64,000 nt of DNA from Liquidambar formosana (GCA_039720395.1 CM077823.1:32880371-32944370); one strand, 5' to 3'. Shown: positions 34,646 through 46,890, numbered from the stretch's first letter. Notes: generated by a model not told the origin, from the sequence alone. Program-made: numbers and translations.

Positions 34646-35448
34646 TTTTTCTTTTTCCTCCAAAAATGGAGCTAAAGGCATCAAATAATATCAAAGAATC
34701 CCAACTAGGTTGGCACCCTAAGAACTCACCATCAGTTGCCCTCAGCTCCAAATGTTATTAATGAAAGAAAAGAAAATGAAAGAAAGATTACAATGAGATA
34801 ATAAAATGAAAAAGAGACCTGTCTGGTCTTGATGGCTTATAATGCCATGATCCATGCAGCTTACAAAGATAGATATTAAGTAAAACAAATAACCTATGAA
34901 ACAAACTGATAAAATGGTAACCCCAGCATATCTCTAGCAAGTTCAAATGGAATAACACCATTATCCTCATTCCACCAAGTAAGAGAAGAGAAATTGATAG
35001 CATAATTAGCTATTTTGTCTGCCACACAATTATCCTCCCTGTAAATTTGAGAAAAAACCACCTGCATATTTTTTATGATAGAAAGACAATTCCACCATTC
35101 ATTTAACAGAGGCCAAGGAGGTTTAAACGTATAGTTTTGCAAAGAAGAAATAACTGCAGAAGAATCACTTTCAATTCACAATTTATGCCAACCCTTCTCT
35201 CAAGCAAATGATACCGCGAGAATAACACTTTTGAGCTCAGCAAAAAAGGCAGATCTAATACCCAAACTAAGGCCATAAAAACCTTTTACAAAACCATGAC
35301 AATTTCTGAAAACACCACCACTGGTAACAGGGCTAGGATCACCCTTAGCTAAACCATCAGTATTTACCTTTACCCAATCAGCTATAGAGAAATGCCAAAC
35401 CACTGAAATGATTTTTACACCGTTTGAATTTAAAAGGTATTCCTCGCA
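34646..35448 (-). mobile_element. 5'-truncated LINE fragment with RNase H domain
   Basis: An 803 bp insert flanked by AGCTGAGGT (34637-34645 and 35449-35457); copy 1 shows the uninterrupted site near 18750. The left end is an A-rich tail on the minus strand. The translation contains WVKVNTDGLAKGDP, SAFFAELKSVIL and, after stops, YREDNCVADKIANYA, which are the RNase H motifs of a plant L1 ORF2. At least two in-frame stops interrupt it, near 35200 and 35176. It is a different LINE lineage or age from the one at 22454-28578. Confidence 0.85.
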
Positions 35449-35669
35449 AGCTGAGGTCCACATAAATCCAAAGTTCAAGTCAAAGACAAGGCAGGCTTCA
35501 TTGAATCTTTGTGACATGGCATGAAAGGATTACCTTTCTTTATCCACAGTACTTTTGATCAAACATACTTGTTGGGAAAAAGTTTAGAAAACCTTCTTAC
35601 TTTAAATATAATGGAAAGTCAGTCTAGGCATGACTTGTAAGCAAAGTGAATTTAAAATAAAAATTATTT

Positions 35670-36045
35670 TGTGAACCTATGTGAATCTTAGGAGTGTAAC
35701 TAGGGTGGGCAAGCAAGGAGGTCTATCCATGCTCAACCCGAGTGGATAAACCCACTGCCCATAACCAGCCCAACCTGAGCATCTATAAATCACGGTCCTT
35801 CCCCCATTATAGCCAGTTAACATGAGTCATATTTTCTAAACTCAAGTTGCTCGAGGTTGCTTATTAGTTAGGTTGGTAGGGCTTGTCCAAAGGAATTTCT
35901 ATTTAACAATGCATGATCTGGGCTCCTACGCGAAGTAACATGTATATAAATTCAGTTAAACACAAATTTCAATTATAATTTAAAAAAAGAAAAAAGAAAA
36001 AAGAAAAAAAAAGGAAGCAGAAGAAGAAGAAGAAGAAGAAGAAAA
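35670..36045. other. Copy-2-specific non-coding segment with A/G-rich tail
   Basis: No counterpart exists in copy 1. It ends in an A-rich stretch and a (GAA)n microsatellite near 36021-36042. The A-rich end hints at another retro-insertion, but no coding motif supports it. Confidence 0.5.
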
Positions 36046-36835
36046 ATCGAGATGTTAATTAAGACAGGACTTTTTCATAAAATATTAAAAATTGTAAACT
36101 AAGTGAGGGTACAAAGGAATTTTTGTGGTGGCAATAGCTGCCCATAAAACAAAATCCCTCATTCAGCTTAGTTAATTAGTCATGGCTAAAAAAACAAGCT
36201 ATGGTAGTTAGCGTTTTAGGAATATAGCCCAAAAAACCCTCTTCAATTTATTATTATTAACTATTAATAATCAAGGTCCTAGCCCTAGCATGATTAATCT
36301 GTTTTTTTTTTTTTTTCCTTCGTTTTTTCCTTTTTCTCCTATAATACATAGAATCCAACCCTTACCCTTACCTCTAATCCCATTTAATATCAACAAAAAA
36401 GTATCAATGGTTTTTTATTAGCTTGAATCAGATATCATACTTATCAAGTGAGTCAAATGCTACTAGGCTATTATGCCATTGGCGCTCTAATACCACAGCC
36501 TAACACAACAATAGTGCTATTAGACCCTCTTTAACATTCCTCAAAAGGACTCCCATGATGTGATGTGAAAACAGAGGTAAACTAGTGGCCAAGGCCCAAT
36601 AGCATTAGTTCACTTTTGTTTTCACACCACAACATTGAGAGTTCTTCTGAGGGCTATTAAGGGAGGTCTAAAAGCATTTCCCTAACATGCATCATATAAA
36701 TCCATGCCAATAACTAGTTAGAACTAATGTCACATGAAAATAATTAAATAAATATAGAATTTATGTACACCTATGAAAGCCATTGAATCAGATATTGAAC
36801 CTAACCTCGAGCCACATAATAATTTTTCTCTTATA

Positions 36836-37105
36836 CTCTTTCCGTTTCATATTTGTTGTCTTCCCTTCTATTTTGGTTCATTTCAAAATTATTCTCTTAG
36901 TTAAAAGGTCAAGACTTCATTTTAATCAATTTTCTAAAATACCCATATCCATGGCACTATTTACATGATATGAGCAAAGCAAACTCAACTAATAATTATA
37001 CTATACTTGAAGTTAAAGTATAAAGGTGGATGTTAAAGCATTTAAGAGGAATTCCTTAGAAATTGTGTTTTTTCAAATAATATGATTAATTTGAAACAGA
37101 GGGAG
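36836..37105. mobile_element. Stowaway MITE in duplication copy 2
   Basis: The counterpart of 21857-22125, with TA flanks and ends ctctttccgtttc and acagagggag. It was inherited through the duplication rather than inserted independently. Confidence 0.75.
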
Positions 37106-37573
37106 TATTAGTTTTGCTCCTTTTTATTTTTAATTTATATTTTTTGGGTAACTCAGCTTTGCCAAATGTAATAACCCAAATTTACGTCATTAGTGGTCCC
37201 CTTCAATAATTCTATTAATGGGGAAGAGCTTCAGTGCTAAATTATAAAAACTCATCATTGTGCCAAGTTCAGCTCAACTATTGGATGAATTTTTGGACTA
37301 TTGATATTAAAAGACTAAAAATTTATCATTGAAATCATTTTAGTTATTCTAGTATCAATTTTTTGTTCTAATCTCAATTATCCAAAATCTCATCCAAGGA
37401 TCGACATCAGCGCCGCACGGTGCTGAGTTTGTTCGGATCCGTTCACCTATTAACGAGGCCTATGATGTAACAGTGCGTGATGTAATGCATTATTGCCCAA
37501 CAAGTCTCGAGAGGGTAACGACTTAAATAACGTCCAACCAGACACTGTCCTGTCAGACGCTGGAACCATTTTA

Positions 37574-38022
37574 CAATAAAAAACAAGAAGCTGCTCATGG
37601 TTCGGCCCTTATTTCATACCCATTTTACCCCTTGCTTTATGGCAGTAAGCTGCTATTTGTTGTAACGGTGTTCCAAAACGACACCTTACTAAGAAAACCT
37701 TGCTCAGCAAACGACAGTTCGTTGCTTTATTGCTTTTTCGTGGCTCACCTTTTCTTGGTGAAACGATGTCGTTTCACATGCGGTTGGTGTCATACTCTCA
37801 CCGACCCATTAGATCAGCACACTGTGTGTTTAATTTTCATTTTTTTCAAAATAAAAATAAAAGGATTTTTGCTTTCCTCCTTCTGTCCATGATGATAAGC
37901 CAAATTTGACTAAACACGTAATTTAAGAAAAATTATCATTGCATGGATTTGTCATTTATTTAACTTTATCTTTTCAAAAGTATATTTTTCTATTTCGTAT
38001 TAAGTTTTGTGTTGAAAGTAAT
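37574..38022. other. Left part of the copy-2-specific 4 kb segment
   Basis: No gene was recognised. The 4 kb segment (37574-41627) lies between the short repeats attttac and gttttac, and copy 1 has only a single such block near 28733. It is either an insertion here or a deletion in copy 1. Confidence 0.5.
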
Positions 38023-38031
38023 TATTGAAAT

Positions 38032-39511
38032 AAAGGCAAACTACATATTAGTGTCACTAATTTTATCCCAAATTTCAATGTGATGTATAAACTTTTAATT
38101 TGTCTAATTTGGTATACTAACTATATATTAGTGTTTCAATGTGAGTAAACATGAGACGGCCGTTTAGTTTACTAATGGAGACCTCACATGCGCCCACGTG
38201 GCGATCCATGTGGCGCTGACATGGCATCCCTAGTGAAGTCTTCTCAGGAGAAATTACATATTAGTGTCACTAACTTTACCCCAAATTTCAATGTGGTGCA
38301 TAAACTTTTAATTTGTTCAATTTAATACACTAACTATACATTAGTGTTTCAATGTGGGTAAACATGGGATAACCGTTTACTTCACTAATGGGAACCTCAT
38401 GTACCCTCACATGGTGGCCCATCTTGCACTGATGTGGCATCCCTAATGGAGTCTCCCCATTTTTTTCCATCATTTGCATCTCACGTGCGCAGTATCTGAT
38501 AGATTACTTACATTGATGACTCCTTATAATCTAGGGCTTCTGACCTAAGAGCGAGAATGGTGGTGGGGGTGGGGGACGCAATGAGCTGCTTTGCTTCCAC
38601 ATCGACTGCGAATTGATCCGAAGAACGGTAAAGATTATCTTCGGGAATAGTGGTGGGGCTGGGGGACCCAAGGGTTTGGGGAGAGGAGAGAATAGGGAAA
38701 AGATGGAAGGTAGAATTAGGGTTAGGGAGAGGGGGAGAGGGAAGACTCCATTTCTTTGAGGAAGTCGTTGATGTGGCAAAAAGGGTGGAGGAGAATGGAG
38801 GAAGAGGCCAAGACTCTCATGTCACACAAATGGCACTAGTATGTCTGTCTTTCCATGGTAGCAATGGTGGTGGTGGGGGCAGTGGTGGAAGACATGGTAA
38901 ATATCTTCCTGCTTTCAATAGTAGTACTCTTTCTTCTCTTCACATAGAAGGGATTGTAATTACATATGTTGGGAAAGGGAAAAGGGAAATAAAAAATAGA
39001 AAATGGAAAATGGAAATGGGAGGGAAGGTGGGATTTCCTATGCTCTATTGTTTTTTACTATGGATGGGTCCGTCGAAACAGCTTTGATGGAGACTCTACC
39101 AAGCATGCCACGTTGGCGACAGATGGGCCACCATGTGAGCGAACATGAGGTCCCGTTAGTGAATTAAATAGTTGTCCCATGTTTACTCACATTGAAACAT
39201 TAATGAATAATTAGTGCATTAAATTGGACAAATTAAAAATTTATGTACCATGCACATTGAAATTTGGAGTAAAGTTAGTGACACTGATATGTAATTTCTC
39301 GTGGGAGACTCTACCAGGGATGCCACGTCAGCACCACATGGATCGCCATGTGAACGCATGTGAGGTTTCTGTTAGTAAACTAAACGGCCGTCTCATATTT
39401 ACCCACATTGAAACACTAATGTATAGTTAGTGCAGTAAATTGGACAAATTAAAAGTTTATACATCACATTGAAATTTGGGGTAAAGTTAATAATACTAAT
39501 ATATAGTTTGC
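38032..39511. mobile_element. Foldback element with two-unit inverted arms (1.48 kb)
   Basis: Each arm is built of two related units of ~215 bp: left at ~38032-38246 and ~38247-38460, right (inverted) at ~39088-39302 and ~39303-39511. Shared blocks include ttagtgtcacta, caaatttcaatgtg and aaacggccgt. A 9 bp repeat TATTGAAAT flanks the element (38023-38031 and 39512-39520), as for Mutator-type transposition. The G-rich centre (38460-39087) has a 145-codon frame from 38650 that I do not recognise; it may be captured DNA. MULE with long composite ends is the best guess. Confidence 0.75.
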
Positions 39512-39520
39512 TATTGAAAT

Positions 39521-41627
39521 AACATATGATAGTATAAGAAAATTTTTAAAAAAAAATTTTGATTTGACATTTTAAAATAGATAAATATTTTAGAATATAA
39601 AAAAATAACAAATATAGTCTACCTTTGTGGGACGGATCCATAATGACTTGGCTGATTTGGTTGATGGAAAGAATTACCTCTAAATTCGATGAGAAACATG
39701 TAAACCAAAAGAACCCACCATTGTGCCGGATCCGTGCTTGTCCAGTAGATAATAGAAGAGGCCAAGGAGATCGAGACGTGTGTGAATACCCGATAAGCAT
39801 GCGATTGCGGGTTGGAATATGCAACGAGCACGTGATTGCGGATTGAGAAAAGAGTATTTCAGTCAGAATTGGCCATTGGTACTGAAAAATTATCACCAAC
39901 AAAAGTTATATTGAAATTTGAAAAATTGATTTATGGATTGGATTCACGAAGGTCTCGATGGGTTTTGTTTTGAAAAGGTGTATGTAATTAAAAAGCATCC
40001 CAAAGTTCAAACAATAATTATAGGGTTGTGCTATGACGCACGGTTATTATTTTTAATAATGACAATTAAATTATGATAAAAATATGTTATTTTTTGTGAT
40101 CATGATTTAACTATCATTACTTTTAATAATAACAGTCTATTATACCATCCATTTCCCATAATTATATCAAGCCATATTCACGGTCCAAATCCACCATTCA
40201 TCCATACCACATCTCATCCAATCCAACATAAAATGAAGCTAATGAAGATGGAATTAAGATATATGTGGAAAACCCTAAAACAGGTAAATATCATGGTCAC
40301 CAAAAAATCAATCAATTAAAAGAAGACTTATAAGATTCAATCAAACTAGTTACATCTTTGTTGTGATCATATTTTTATTTTACATTAATGTATTTCCTTT
40401 TCTGAAAAAAATAAAAAAAAAGCCAAATCGCATAACCTCAGTGATAATTATTCCAATTGATAAAAATCTCTGAAGAAGTCCCACCAAAATATTGAAATCA
40501 TGTTACCCAATAAAATTTAGACATGACGCACTATCAAGTATCAACTAAGTTACTAAGGGTATTTTTGGTTTTGTATTTTGAAAAATAAAAATCTCAAATG
40601 GAGTATTACCATTTTCAAAAAATTCTGTTCCCATTTCCTACTTTATGTTCGGTTCGACAAAAATAGAACAATGAAAAAAGGATGTTACAAAAATTATGTA
40701 TACTTGGAAGGACAAACTTTGGTAAGCTAACAACTAAATGGGCATTTAAGACAATCTTGAGGGATGAACCGAGTGATTTTAAAATCTTTTATCAAGCAAA
40801 AAGTCTTGAATTTAACTCTCTCACTATTCTCTTTTAATGCTATCTCCATATATGGATTTTGTCCTATCAAAAAAGGGGAAAAGAAAAAAAATCATTTTCT
40901 CTATTTGTAACCAGGTTTGTCCTCACTTTATATGAGTTCTACTCTCTGCCAGACATTCAACAAGGGCGTTTTGACAACTTGGATTTCTTTAAAGATGTAG
41001 GCCTTTCTTTATTTCTAATTTCGCAACTGTCAGTGACTCTATTCAAATCATTTCATACCATATTTTGTCGTTGTTGGTAGACACAAATCTCTTCTTCCGG
41101 ATGAAGCATAATAAACAAAGCACCAGAGGGCAGAGGGCACCAAGTGGGGCATTTTTTATTGTCTACTAGAGAAAGCTGAGAATTTTTTCCCTTGAGATTC
41201 TCTCTTGTTGGGAAACGCTAATCCAATTGAATCTGTCCTCAGTTCTACCTCTACCGTCCATTCACGGGCAGGCGTTTTCACAAATTGGATTTTTTTTTTT
41301 AAAGATGTAGGTGGTCTTTCTTTATTTTTAGTTTCACGACTGTCAGGGATTCTATTTCAAATCATTTTCTACCGTTTATTTGCTTCCTCATTTTTTATTT
41401 TTTTATTTTATTTTATTTTTAATTTCTTTTGACCAGCTACGTTTTCATACGATGCAAGTGATTCTTTAGTTTTCGTTGTTATTTAATTTCATCGACATTG
41501 TTCTTGAGAGAAAAAAATGTTTCTCACTGATGTTTTCTCCGGCCCGGATCGGGCATGATAAACAAGTTCCACTTCCCAGAGGGCACCAAGTGGGGCACTT
41601 TTTGTTGTCGACTAGTTTTACATTATA
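39521..41627. other. Non-coding right part of the copy-2-specific segment
   Basis: No convincing gene. Two diverged direct repeats occur: 40915-41060 with 41230-41380 (sharing ttttaaagatgtagg-like and ctgtcag blocks), and 41128-41165 with 41575-41615 (agagggcaccaagtggggca in both). Together they suggest an old ~0.4 kb tandem duplication. Confidence 0.55.
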
Positions 41628-44600
41628 AATACGGAGTGAATGATAGCCATGGTACGTAGGGACCAAATTTGCAGGTGAGATGAGAGCAGAGAAGGAAATG
41701 GACACTTCATCTTGACTTCAAGTTCTAGAGTAAGTTCTGTGTCTTTAAAATCTTGATTATATGGCACAAATGGTCGCTGCGGTTTAAGAATCTCTTGCAT
41801 TTTTTCTCCGGCCTCCTTTCTTCTTCTTTTGCTGCACTAAATGAAATGTATACCCCATATACACCCAGTGGAAAACGTAAAGACTGTTCAATGTTTATCC
41901 ACAATTCGACTCCTTGATAGTGTGTTCCAGCTTTCTTCCTCGTTTTCTCTTTGTGATTCCCTCCTTTTTTTTTTTCCTTTTTTTTTTTTAAAAAATCTTT
42001 CATGGTTGGTTTACTCTTGGCAAATTAATTCAATTTCATTTGTTTATTCATTCGGCTTTACAGTAGGTTTTGAACCCAAAACCAACCCAAACTTCGGAGA
42101 CCTTGGTAACTTTGGTAGGATACCATGTTCAAGGTTGGCTTGTATTTTGTCAACCTTCGATCTCGTTAATTAGCCGAATTTAACATTCTTTTTTTGTTTT
42201 TGTTTTGGTTTTGCTTCTATTTCTTCATTTCAATCCATCACGTACTTGGACTACTAAGGTAAATTAATGATTGAACAATGCTATTCATATTTAATTTTTG
42301 GGATATTTTACCCTAACCTCATGTTATAAGAGTTTTTTAACAATAGCTCCGGAATTACCCTTCTTTTACAAAAATATCATTTGTCTCATTTTTGTTCCCA
42401 TACAAACTGTGTTTCTACCTTTTTCGACCAATAAATCCATCCTTTTAAGTTTTGACCACCACCACTTAACTCATGAGTCGACCCAATTCCCATCACCTCC
42501 AACCTTCGTCTTCGCTCCCAAACCTTTGATAAGAATCACGATATATTTTTGCAGCCTTTTCGTGCCCAAAAAAAAAAAAAAAATTATTTTTATGTAGAAA
42601 AGGGTAACATGTTATTATAACCTCTCCACACCCAAGAAAAAAATTAAAAAAACAAACAAACAAACAAAACTTTTTTTTTTTTAATTTTTTATATAAACAA
42701 CTATAACAAGCTACTGTTTAACAATATATAACAAAATAGTGACATATTATTGTTTCACTGCATTATTTGCATGTTATTGTTTTTAGAGCAAAATAGTAAT
42801 ATAATTTTTTCTTCCAGAATTACCTAATCAGAGAAGATATTATTTTAAAGATCACGACGAGTAGATTCCAAAAATACAAGTTTTATAATAAAAAAAACGG
42901 ATTTGTATCTTGTAAGTTATAGGCTTTTAAAAATTAGAAAAGTTAAAAATAAGTTAGTTAATTACATAAGGTGACCCTAATAAAAAAATATAAAATAAAA
43001 ATAAAATAAAATAAAAGAAAAAAAGTGAGTGCCTCTACAAGCAAATAAGGGTAAATTATAATTTTTTTAAAAAAAGATGGGGTTACTACTAATAAAAATA
43101 CTCACATGTAGGCTAAAAAGTTTAAAAAAAAAAAAAAAAAAAAATCTTTTGATAGGGTTATTACTAAAACTATACTTCTAAATGGGGTTATTGTTAATTT
43201 TTTTGCATCAACAAATAGATTAACAAATGTTTCCTTATTTCTTTTTATTTTTTTATTTTTTATATTTTTTTTGTAAATTCTTGCCAAATAATTGAGAAAA
43301 GATATTAAGGATAAATAGCATTTTCCTTAGTGATTACAACAGCTTTGGCTTTTTCCACTTGTTAACTCCTTTATGTCATTATGTGTGTCTGTGCATACAT
43401 TGTCTATGTTTTAGACTAGTACTATTCATCCTTAATTTTGTTCCTTAATGATGGGGAAAAAACTATGTCAATAAATGTTTATTTGAGTGTTTTTTAAATG
43501 CATGATACATCAATAATAATATCATTAGGGGGAAAGAAAACAAAATATAGGACCAATAGCATTTTTCTTTGTTTAATAAATTTTATGGGATAGAATGCAT
43601 TTTTTGGGTGCTTTTGGGGCTCATTCCGCTAAGGAATTTTGAGATATTCCTTCGTTCCTATTGAAGGCTTATTGGAGGACGGTTTGTTCTTAAGTGTTGT
43701 TTCTGTTTTCTTTTGTTTCTTTTGTTTTTTTTTTTCGTTGGCTGTTTAGTCTTTGGAGGACATCTTGTCCTCCTCTTGTACTCTTCTTAGCATTGCTTTT
43801 TTAATAAAATTTTTCTTGTTGTTGTCAATCAAAAAATAATTTGCACAAGTTCTATACCGACCATGGCCACGAACTAAAATTGCATGAGCCCAACCCAAAA
43901 TTTAGTTGGCCGAAGCCAGTTGTTTGGCAGGTTGGGTTAGGCCTTGCTGGGTTTGACCACCCAAGGTTCACTTGGGCTGGGTTTGGATATATGTCGGCTG
44001 AGCCCAACAAAGCATAGATCTTACAAGACGGTAGTGAATTTACTATTTAGTGACTTTAATTTTATATGAATACCTTCTTCTTTTTTTCTTTTTCCCTTTT
44101 CACTAAGAATTTTTGTGTCTATATATGTGTCAAGTGGCATCATGCAATTACTTAGCGACCCTATTTTTAGATTGGGTAATATTATACATAACACTATGAT
44201 ACAGCACCATATAAGGAACACTTGATATGGTAATGATATTCTTGTAATGATATTAAATAGCTTTTAGGGTATTTTTATTAACCAACTTATATCACGTCAG
44301 GTGTGGCAACTATGTGTTGTTTCTAGCATTTCCATTTTAAATTTTAATAATGACTAATGTGATGAGAACGGTGTATTTTGAGGATGTTGGATATTCCTCT
44401 AGAGAATGGAGTATGACCCAAAAATTTACCATACATGTTGTTAGGAGAAAATACATCTGCTCAGTGAACTTGGGCTTGTCTAAATTGAAAATCTTTAGGT
44501 GGGGGCCTCTATTAGGTCAGGTTAGGCTTTGGTTGGGCTATCCTTGGCTTAACCCAGCCAATGTAGCTTAGACCAATTGTGACTAGCCGAATCGAGCTAA

Positions 44601-44838
44601 GCCACTTGTTCTTAATCTAGTCTCTGTTGAGCGACTGAACTTTAAAATTTGAGCTTAGGCTTGGCTTAATAGCAACCTTTTTCATTGCTTCCGGCTGGCT
44701 GTGGAATCCACACAAACCAATACAGGTATTTTTTCCCTCTTTTCTTGTTTTTTTTTTCTTTTTCGGAGGGGTTTGAGAATAGCCTTTGCATTTGGCATAT
44801 GCAGTTATACGAACATGGCATGAACTTATCTTCTTAGC
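41628..44838. other. Upstream region of DUF247 gene 2
   Basis: Collinear with 28736-32620 in copy 1, and similarly without a convincing gene. Compared with copy 1 it lacks the hAT MITE and the 393 bp palindrome, and has an extra ~115 bp around 42130-42240 and a LINE tail at 43577. Confidence 0.6.
43577..43838 (+). mobile_element. Short 5'-truncated LINE 3' end
   Basis: About 260 bp present only in copy 2. It ends in ttgttgtcaatcaaaaaa, preceded by ttaataaaattttt, a common layout of plant L1 3' ends. The flanks resemble a short aataa(a)ttt duplication. The corresponding place near 30855 in copy 1 is uninterrupted. Confidence 0.6.
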
Positions 44839-44846
44839 TATATAAA
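44839..44846 (+). promoter_or_regulatory. TATA box of DUF247 gene 2
   Basis: tatataaa lies 123 bp before the ATG at 44969, in the same context as in paralogue 1, so the core promoter came along with the duplication. Confidence 0.65.
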
Positions 44847-44968
44847 TTTATGTTCGATTAAGAGAACGAAAGTTCAATTATCTCCAACAGTGATTAATGG
44901 AAATTTGCAATTTGTTCAAAACCAACAGGTTTTGAGTCACAAAGCCATTTCTAAGAAAATATAACACG

Positions 44969-46279
44969 ATGGAGCATCGCATCAACATTAAGGAAAGAGA
45001 GCCGACGGTACAAAGTATTAACAAGGATGTTCTTGGAATGTCACCTTCCCTTCCCAAGTGTTGCATCTACAGAGTTCAGACAAGACTGCGCAAAGTAAAA
45101 CCTGAAGCCTATGAACCGACGCTGGTTTCTATAGGTCCTTACCATCTTCAAAACGGTAAGCTGCAAGAAATGAAAAAACACAAGCAACGGTATTTGCATT
45201 TGCTTCTGAAACGAAGAGGGGAGGAGAACGTAAACAAGTACATCATGGCGCTGAAAGAATTGGAAGGCGATGCACGTGAGTGTTATGCAGACCCCATAAA
45301 CCTCAGTAGTGATAAATTCGTGGAGATGATGCTACTTGATGGTTGCTTTATTATTGAGTTTTTCCGTAGAGAAACACATCAGTTCATTGACAATGATGAC
45401 CCTCTTTCACATGTGGATTGGATGCGATATCAAATCTCTACTGACATTATGTTACTTGAAAACCAGCTTCCATTCTTTATTCTCTCTAAACTGTATAACA
45501 TGACCAAGCATCCAAATCCAAATCAAGAACGTCCCTTCATAGAGGCAATGTCGGCTTTCCATTTTATGGTACCAAAGCCACGTCGCAATACCATACCTGA
45601 GGGAACAAATAATATTAAGGAAATCAAGCATTTACTTCATCTGGTACACATTCTTTGTCGCCCTTTAGCTATACAGACAAGCTCAGAAAGCAGCACCAAA
45701 AACAGCCATAAATATGAGATCATAAGAATTCCAAGAGTGGAAGAGCTACGCGAGGCCGGAGTCAAGTTCAAGAAGGTTGGCGAGTTTGACACGGATACTC
45801 CCAACTTATTCGATATAAAGTTCCGTAAGGGGTTGATGGAGATCCCTTGTTTTACAGTTGATGATTCAACAGATGCCTTCTTTCGGAATCTCCTTGCTTA
45901 TGAGCAACATTCTCCGGATATTGGTACCAAATATTTCACCGATTTTGCAAGCTTTATGAATCAGCTAATCGACTCTGGGAACGATGTGAGATTGCTTTGT
46001 CATAAAGGAATAATCATGAACTGTTTAGGAGATGATAAGGATGTGTCTGATCTCTTCAACAAACTCGGTGATGGGCTCTTGGTTTCTCCCACGAACTCCT
46101 ATTATTCTGAGGTACGCCGTAAGGTGAATAAGCATCGTAATAAACTTAGGTACAGATTGATGGCAAAATTAAGACACGATTATTTTCACAATCCATGGGC
46201 AGGTGTCTCAACAATTGCAGCAGCTGTGCTCCTCCTACTTACGCTACTGCAGACTATAGCCACTCTAAAAGCTATGTGA
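44969..46279 (+). CDS. DUF247 (UPF0481) membrane protein, paralogue 2
   Basis: A single-exon gene of 436 codons, the same length as paralogue 1 despite small compensating indels. It has the same marks: CCIYRVQTRLR, YEPTLVSIGPYH, MLLENQLPFFIL, FTDFASFMN and a C-terminal hydrophobic anchor after NPWAG. Differences from paralogue 1 are few over the N-terminal 90 residues after the start, then cluster at residues ~133-155 (paralogue 1 reads FRKRIDRRLFDAEDPILNV, this copy FRRETHQFIDNDDPLSHV). Upstream of the ATG the sequence is shifted by one base relative to copy 1, so MEHRI is the only start shared by both genes. Intact frames in both copies argue that both are, or recently were, under selection. 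The molecular function is unknown. Confidence 0.92.
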   Translation: MEHRINIKEREPTVQSINKDVLGMSPSLPKCCIYRVQTRLRKVKPEAYEPTLVSIGPYHLQNGKLQEMKKHKQRYLHLLLKRRGEENVNKYIMALKELEGDARECYADPINLSSDKFVEMMLLDGCFIIEFFRRETHQFIDNDDPLSHVDWMRYQISTDIMLLENQLPFFILSKLYNMTKHPNPNQERPFIEAMSAFHFMVPKPRRNTIPEGTNNIKEIKHLLHLVHILCRPLAIQTSSESSTKNSHKYEIIRIPRVEELREAGVKFKKVGEFDTDTPNLFDIKFRKGLMEIPCFTVDDSTDAFFRNLLAYEQHSPDIGTKYFTDFASFMNQLIDSGNDVRLLCHKGIIMNCLGDDKDVSDLFNKLGDGLLVSPTNSYYSEVRRKVNKHRNKLRYRLMAKLRHDYFHNPWAGVSTIAAAVLLLLTLLQTIATLKAM

Positions 46280-46457
46280 ACTTAGTTCAAGTAGTGAAAG
46301 CTTTTGTTGATCTTTAATTAGCTTTTCTTTTGTGTTGTTCTTGACAATCTTTTTCACTGTTTTTTCTCTTTCACTGTACGTGTGCCCAATTCTAATTTCA
46401 GTATGTTGGTTGTTGTGTACTTGTGTTCAAAAATTCAGTGTTTATGCATGTTTAGAT

Positions 46458-46711
46458 TGTTAGAAATATTGAACAAAAAACATGGATGTCGAAAATCAAA
46501 ATATGCAAAAATATAATTTATAATAAAAGAAATAGACTTATCGATTGAGGCGTGTGCGAACACTGTCCTTAAGAGTTGATTTGCGCCCCTCGGAGTGAAT
46601 CACTCGGTGCATCTAGATCCTCTAGCGCCCCAACCCTCCAGGATACAACAATCGTGTTCCTCGTACACGTGCACTCGCAAGTACAAAGAACCGAACAGCT
46701 CTAGATCGTTC
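46458..46711 (-). mobile_element. Partial LTR of a second copia-like family
   Basis: Read on the minus strand this ends in ttcaatatttctaaca and contains an R/U5-like region, but its sequence differs from the other LTRs of the nest. It begins abruptly in the 3' flank of DUF247 gene 2 after catgtttagat, where copy 1 continues with its own flank. It is contiguous with the palindromic LTR end that follows, so the two may form one chimeric LTR. Confidence 0.5.
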
Positions 46712-46890
46712 TGTTAGAAAATATGTGATTTTCTTTAAAGCTTTAAAACTTCGAACCACATACGTGTGCTACGTCATGCGCCACATCACAACACGGCCGG
46801 CCGGTCCGGGTCGAGGTGGGCTATGAAGGTGTGCACACGTATGTGGTTCGAAGTTTTAAAGCTTTAAAGAAAATCACATATTTTCTAACA
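46712..46890. repeat. LTR terminus rearranged into a perfect hairpin
   Basis: The first 58 bp of an LTR (tgttagaaaatatgtgattt onward) lie in plus orientation at 46712-46769, and the same 58 bp in minus orientation at 46833-46890, separated by 63 bp. Normal LTR copies at 59518-60331 and 63066-63879 show only one orientation. A polypurine-tract-like block follows at 46891. Confidence 0.85.

Larger units (their letters stand above)
34285..46457. repeat. Segmental tandem duplication, copy 2 (12.2 kb)
   Basis: Collinear with copy 1 (18398-34284). Copy-2-specific parts are a LINE fragment at 34646-35448, a 375 bp stretch at 35670-36045, a ~4 kb segment at 37574-41627 and a LINE tail at 43577-43838. 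The right edge is cut where LTR sequence begins at 46458 inside the DUF247 3' flank. Confidence 0.9.

Noticed and set aside
38650..39087. 145-codon Gly-rich frame as a gene
   Set aside because: No conserved motif, and it lies within a foldback element. Kept only as an unexplained core.
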